Of a DNA stretch of 6,217 nucleotides, positions 5,583 through 6,217 are shown in pieces. Numbering within the stretch: position 1 is the stretch's first letter; the number at the start of each line of letters is the position of its first letter. Where the stretch lies: assembly GCA_002788515.1 (NCBI GenBank), contig PFRJ01000103.1, forward strand, positions 1-6,217, written 5' to 3'. This DNA comes from Nitrosopumilales archaeon CG_4_9_14_0_2_um_filter_34_16 (GTDB lineage: Archaea > Thermoproteota > Nitrososphaeria > Nitrososphaerales > Nitrosopumilaceae). The notes under the pieces were generated by a model, which saw only the letters and a list, made by a program, of their open reading frames with translations, was not told where the DNA came from and ran no database searches. The position numbers and the translations under genes are program-made.

Positions 5583-6217
5583 ATGGCAAAGTACAACGAA
5601 GAAAAAGGCTTCATCAAAGGAATCTCCGATGAAGAGTTTGAAGTGCTACTACGCCTTTCGTTTGCGTTAAATGAATTCCAAATTGATAAAATTAAAAGAA
5701 GCGTGTTGGTTGCAAACGATTTTGTTTTAGGGTTATTCAGGGTTGAGAAGAGGTTTCTGAAAGGTGAGAGGATATACAACTACGTTGCATACATTGATAG
5801 AAAACACCATGAGTACTCTGATAAGTGGATGTCTGATTTTTGGGCAAGGGTCAACAGTAACGATTTTCCTCTTTACAGCAGACTCGATAAAGAGATTGAA
5901 AGAATTTTGCACAAAACCATTAAAAAAGTAACCGAGGATATCGAAAATTTCAGATTTAATACAGCAATTTCCGCTTTAATGATTTTGGTTAACGAACTTC
6001 AAAATAGAAATTATGGAATCTGGCATTTGAAAACATTAATTTTTCTTTTAGTACCTTTTGCCCCTCATATTTCAGAAGAACTCTGGCAAAAATATTTTGT
6101 TCAAGGTGGCACCTTAAACATTCGAAATTCAATTCATTATCAACTCTGGCCAAAATACGATCCAAAATTAATCAAAGAAGAGATGATTACTTTGGTTATT
6201 CAGGTTAATGGTAAAGT
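5583..6217 (+). CDS. Hybrid open frame: unknown N-terminal ~100 aa joined to bacterial-type leucyl-tRNA synthetase C-terminal region (runs off window)
   Basis: The frame is open from ATG 5583 (in-frame stop TAA at 5571-5573) to the window end, 211 residues. Residues 1-~100 (MAKYNEEKGFIKGISDEEFE onward, ending near FWARVNSNDFPLYSR) are mixed helix/strand with many charged residues and are not recognised. From ~101-109 the sequence is that of leucyl-tRNA synthetase: LHKTIKKVTEDIENFRFNTA, then ALMILVNEL, LLVPFAPHISEELW, LWPKYDP, and ITLVIQVNGK at the edge. These are the anticodon-binding helix bundle and the start of the C-terminal domain of bacterial LeuRS; E. coli has LHRTIAKVTDDI, FNTAIAAIMELMN, NPFTPHICFTLW and VVVQVNGKVR. 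The class I catalytic core (HIGH, KMSKS) and editing domain are absent upstream, so this is not a working synthetase. The LeuRS part is visibly more AT-rich than the preceding part. It could be an assembly chimera, a transferred fragment, or a genuine fusion. Confidence 0.75.
   Translation, partial: MAKYNEEKGFIKGISDEEFEVLLRLSFALNEFQIDKIKRSVLVANDFVLGLFRVEKRFLKGERIYNYVAYIDRKHHEYSDKWMSDFWARVNSNDFPLYSRLDKEIERILHKTIKKVTEDIENFRFNTAISALMILVNELQNRNYGIWHLKTLIFLLVPFAPHISEELWQKYFVQGGTLNIRNSIHYQLWPKYDPKLIKEEMITLVIQVNGK

Noticed and set aside
5551..5670. 39-codon ORF starting MAGYEGINWF after GGAG
   Set aside because: It has a good start context, but the frame stops soon and overlaps the longer 5583 frame; it might matter only if the start of that gene is frameshifted.
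1..6217. tRNA, rRNA, CRISPR array, transposase or integrase
   Set aside because: No regularly spaced repeats, tRNA-like ends, or recombinase motifs were seen on either strand.

Overview
The window looks like an accessory stretch of an ammonia-oxidising-type archaeon (Thaumarchaeota/Nitrososphaerota, Nitrosopumilus-like). The evidence is the style of the Rad50 C-terminus at the left edge, the low GC content, T-rich gene ends, and starts that mostly lack Shine-Dalgarno sites but have a TATA-like element centred about 25 bp upstream, as expected for leaderless archaeal transcripts. The lineage is inferred from family resemblance; no search was run.

Left part (1-1310): the last 55 codons of a Rad50-type ATPase. 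Convergent to it, on the minus strand, lies a very short ribbon-helix-helix (RHH) regulator gene at 241-378 that appears to start with ACG. Divergent from that is a secreted two-domain beta-sandwich-like protein of 281 aa. The divergent intergenic region carries 10-bp tandem copies of TATAACTTAG merging into a perfect 7+1+7 palindrome, a natural operator candidate for an RHH protein.

Middle and right part (1311-5508): a 91-aa C-terminal fragment of DNA-3-methyladenine glycosylase I (Tag), then a 1056-aa single-chain restriction-modification enzyme (PD-(D/E)XK nuclease, gamma-type N6-adenine methyltransferase, target-recognition region), then a 149-aa zinc-finger HNH nuclease. The restriction-modification gene and the HNH gene are each preceded by the same perfect 23-bp sequence, placed 19 and 20 bp before the two ATGs. 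This could be a shared promoter/operator that ties the genes into one defence unit, or the direct repeats of an inserted cassette. An 8-G tract inside the methyltransferase gene is a possible phase-variation switch: a one-base slip in either direction reaches a stop within about 40 bp.

Right edge (5583-6217): an open frame whose first ~100 residues are unrecognised and whose remainder is the anticodon-binding/C-terminal region of a bacterial-type leucyl-tRNA synthetase. The join near 5883-5905 is either an assembly chimera or a real fusion/transfer event.

The best candidates for something undescribed are the repeat-linked restriction-modification plus HNH pair, and the hidden RHH gene with its operator.
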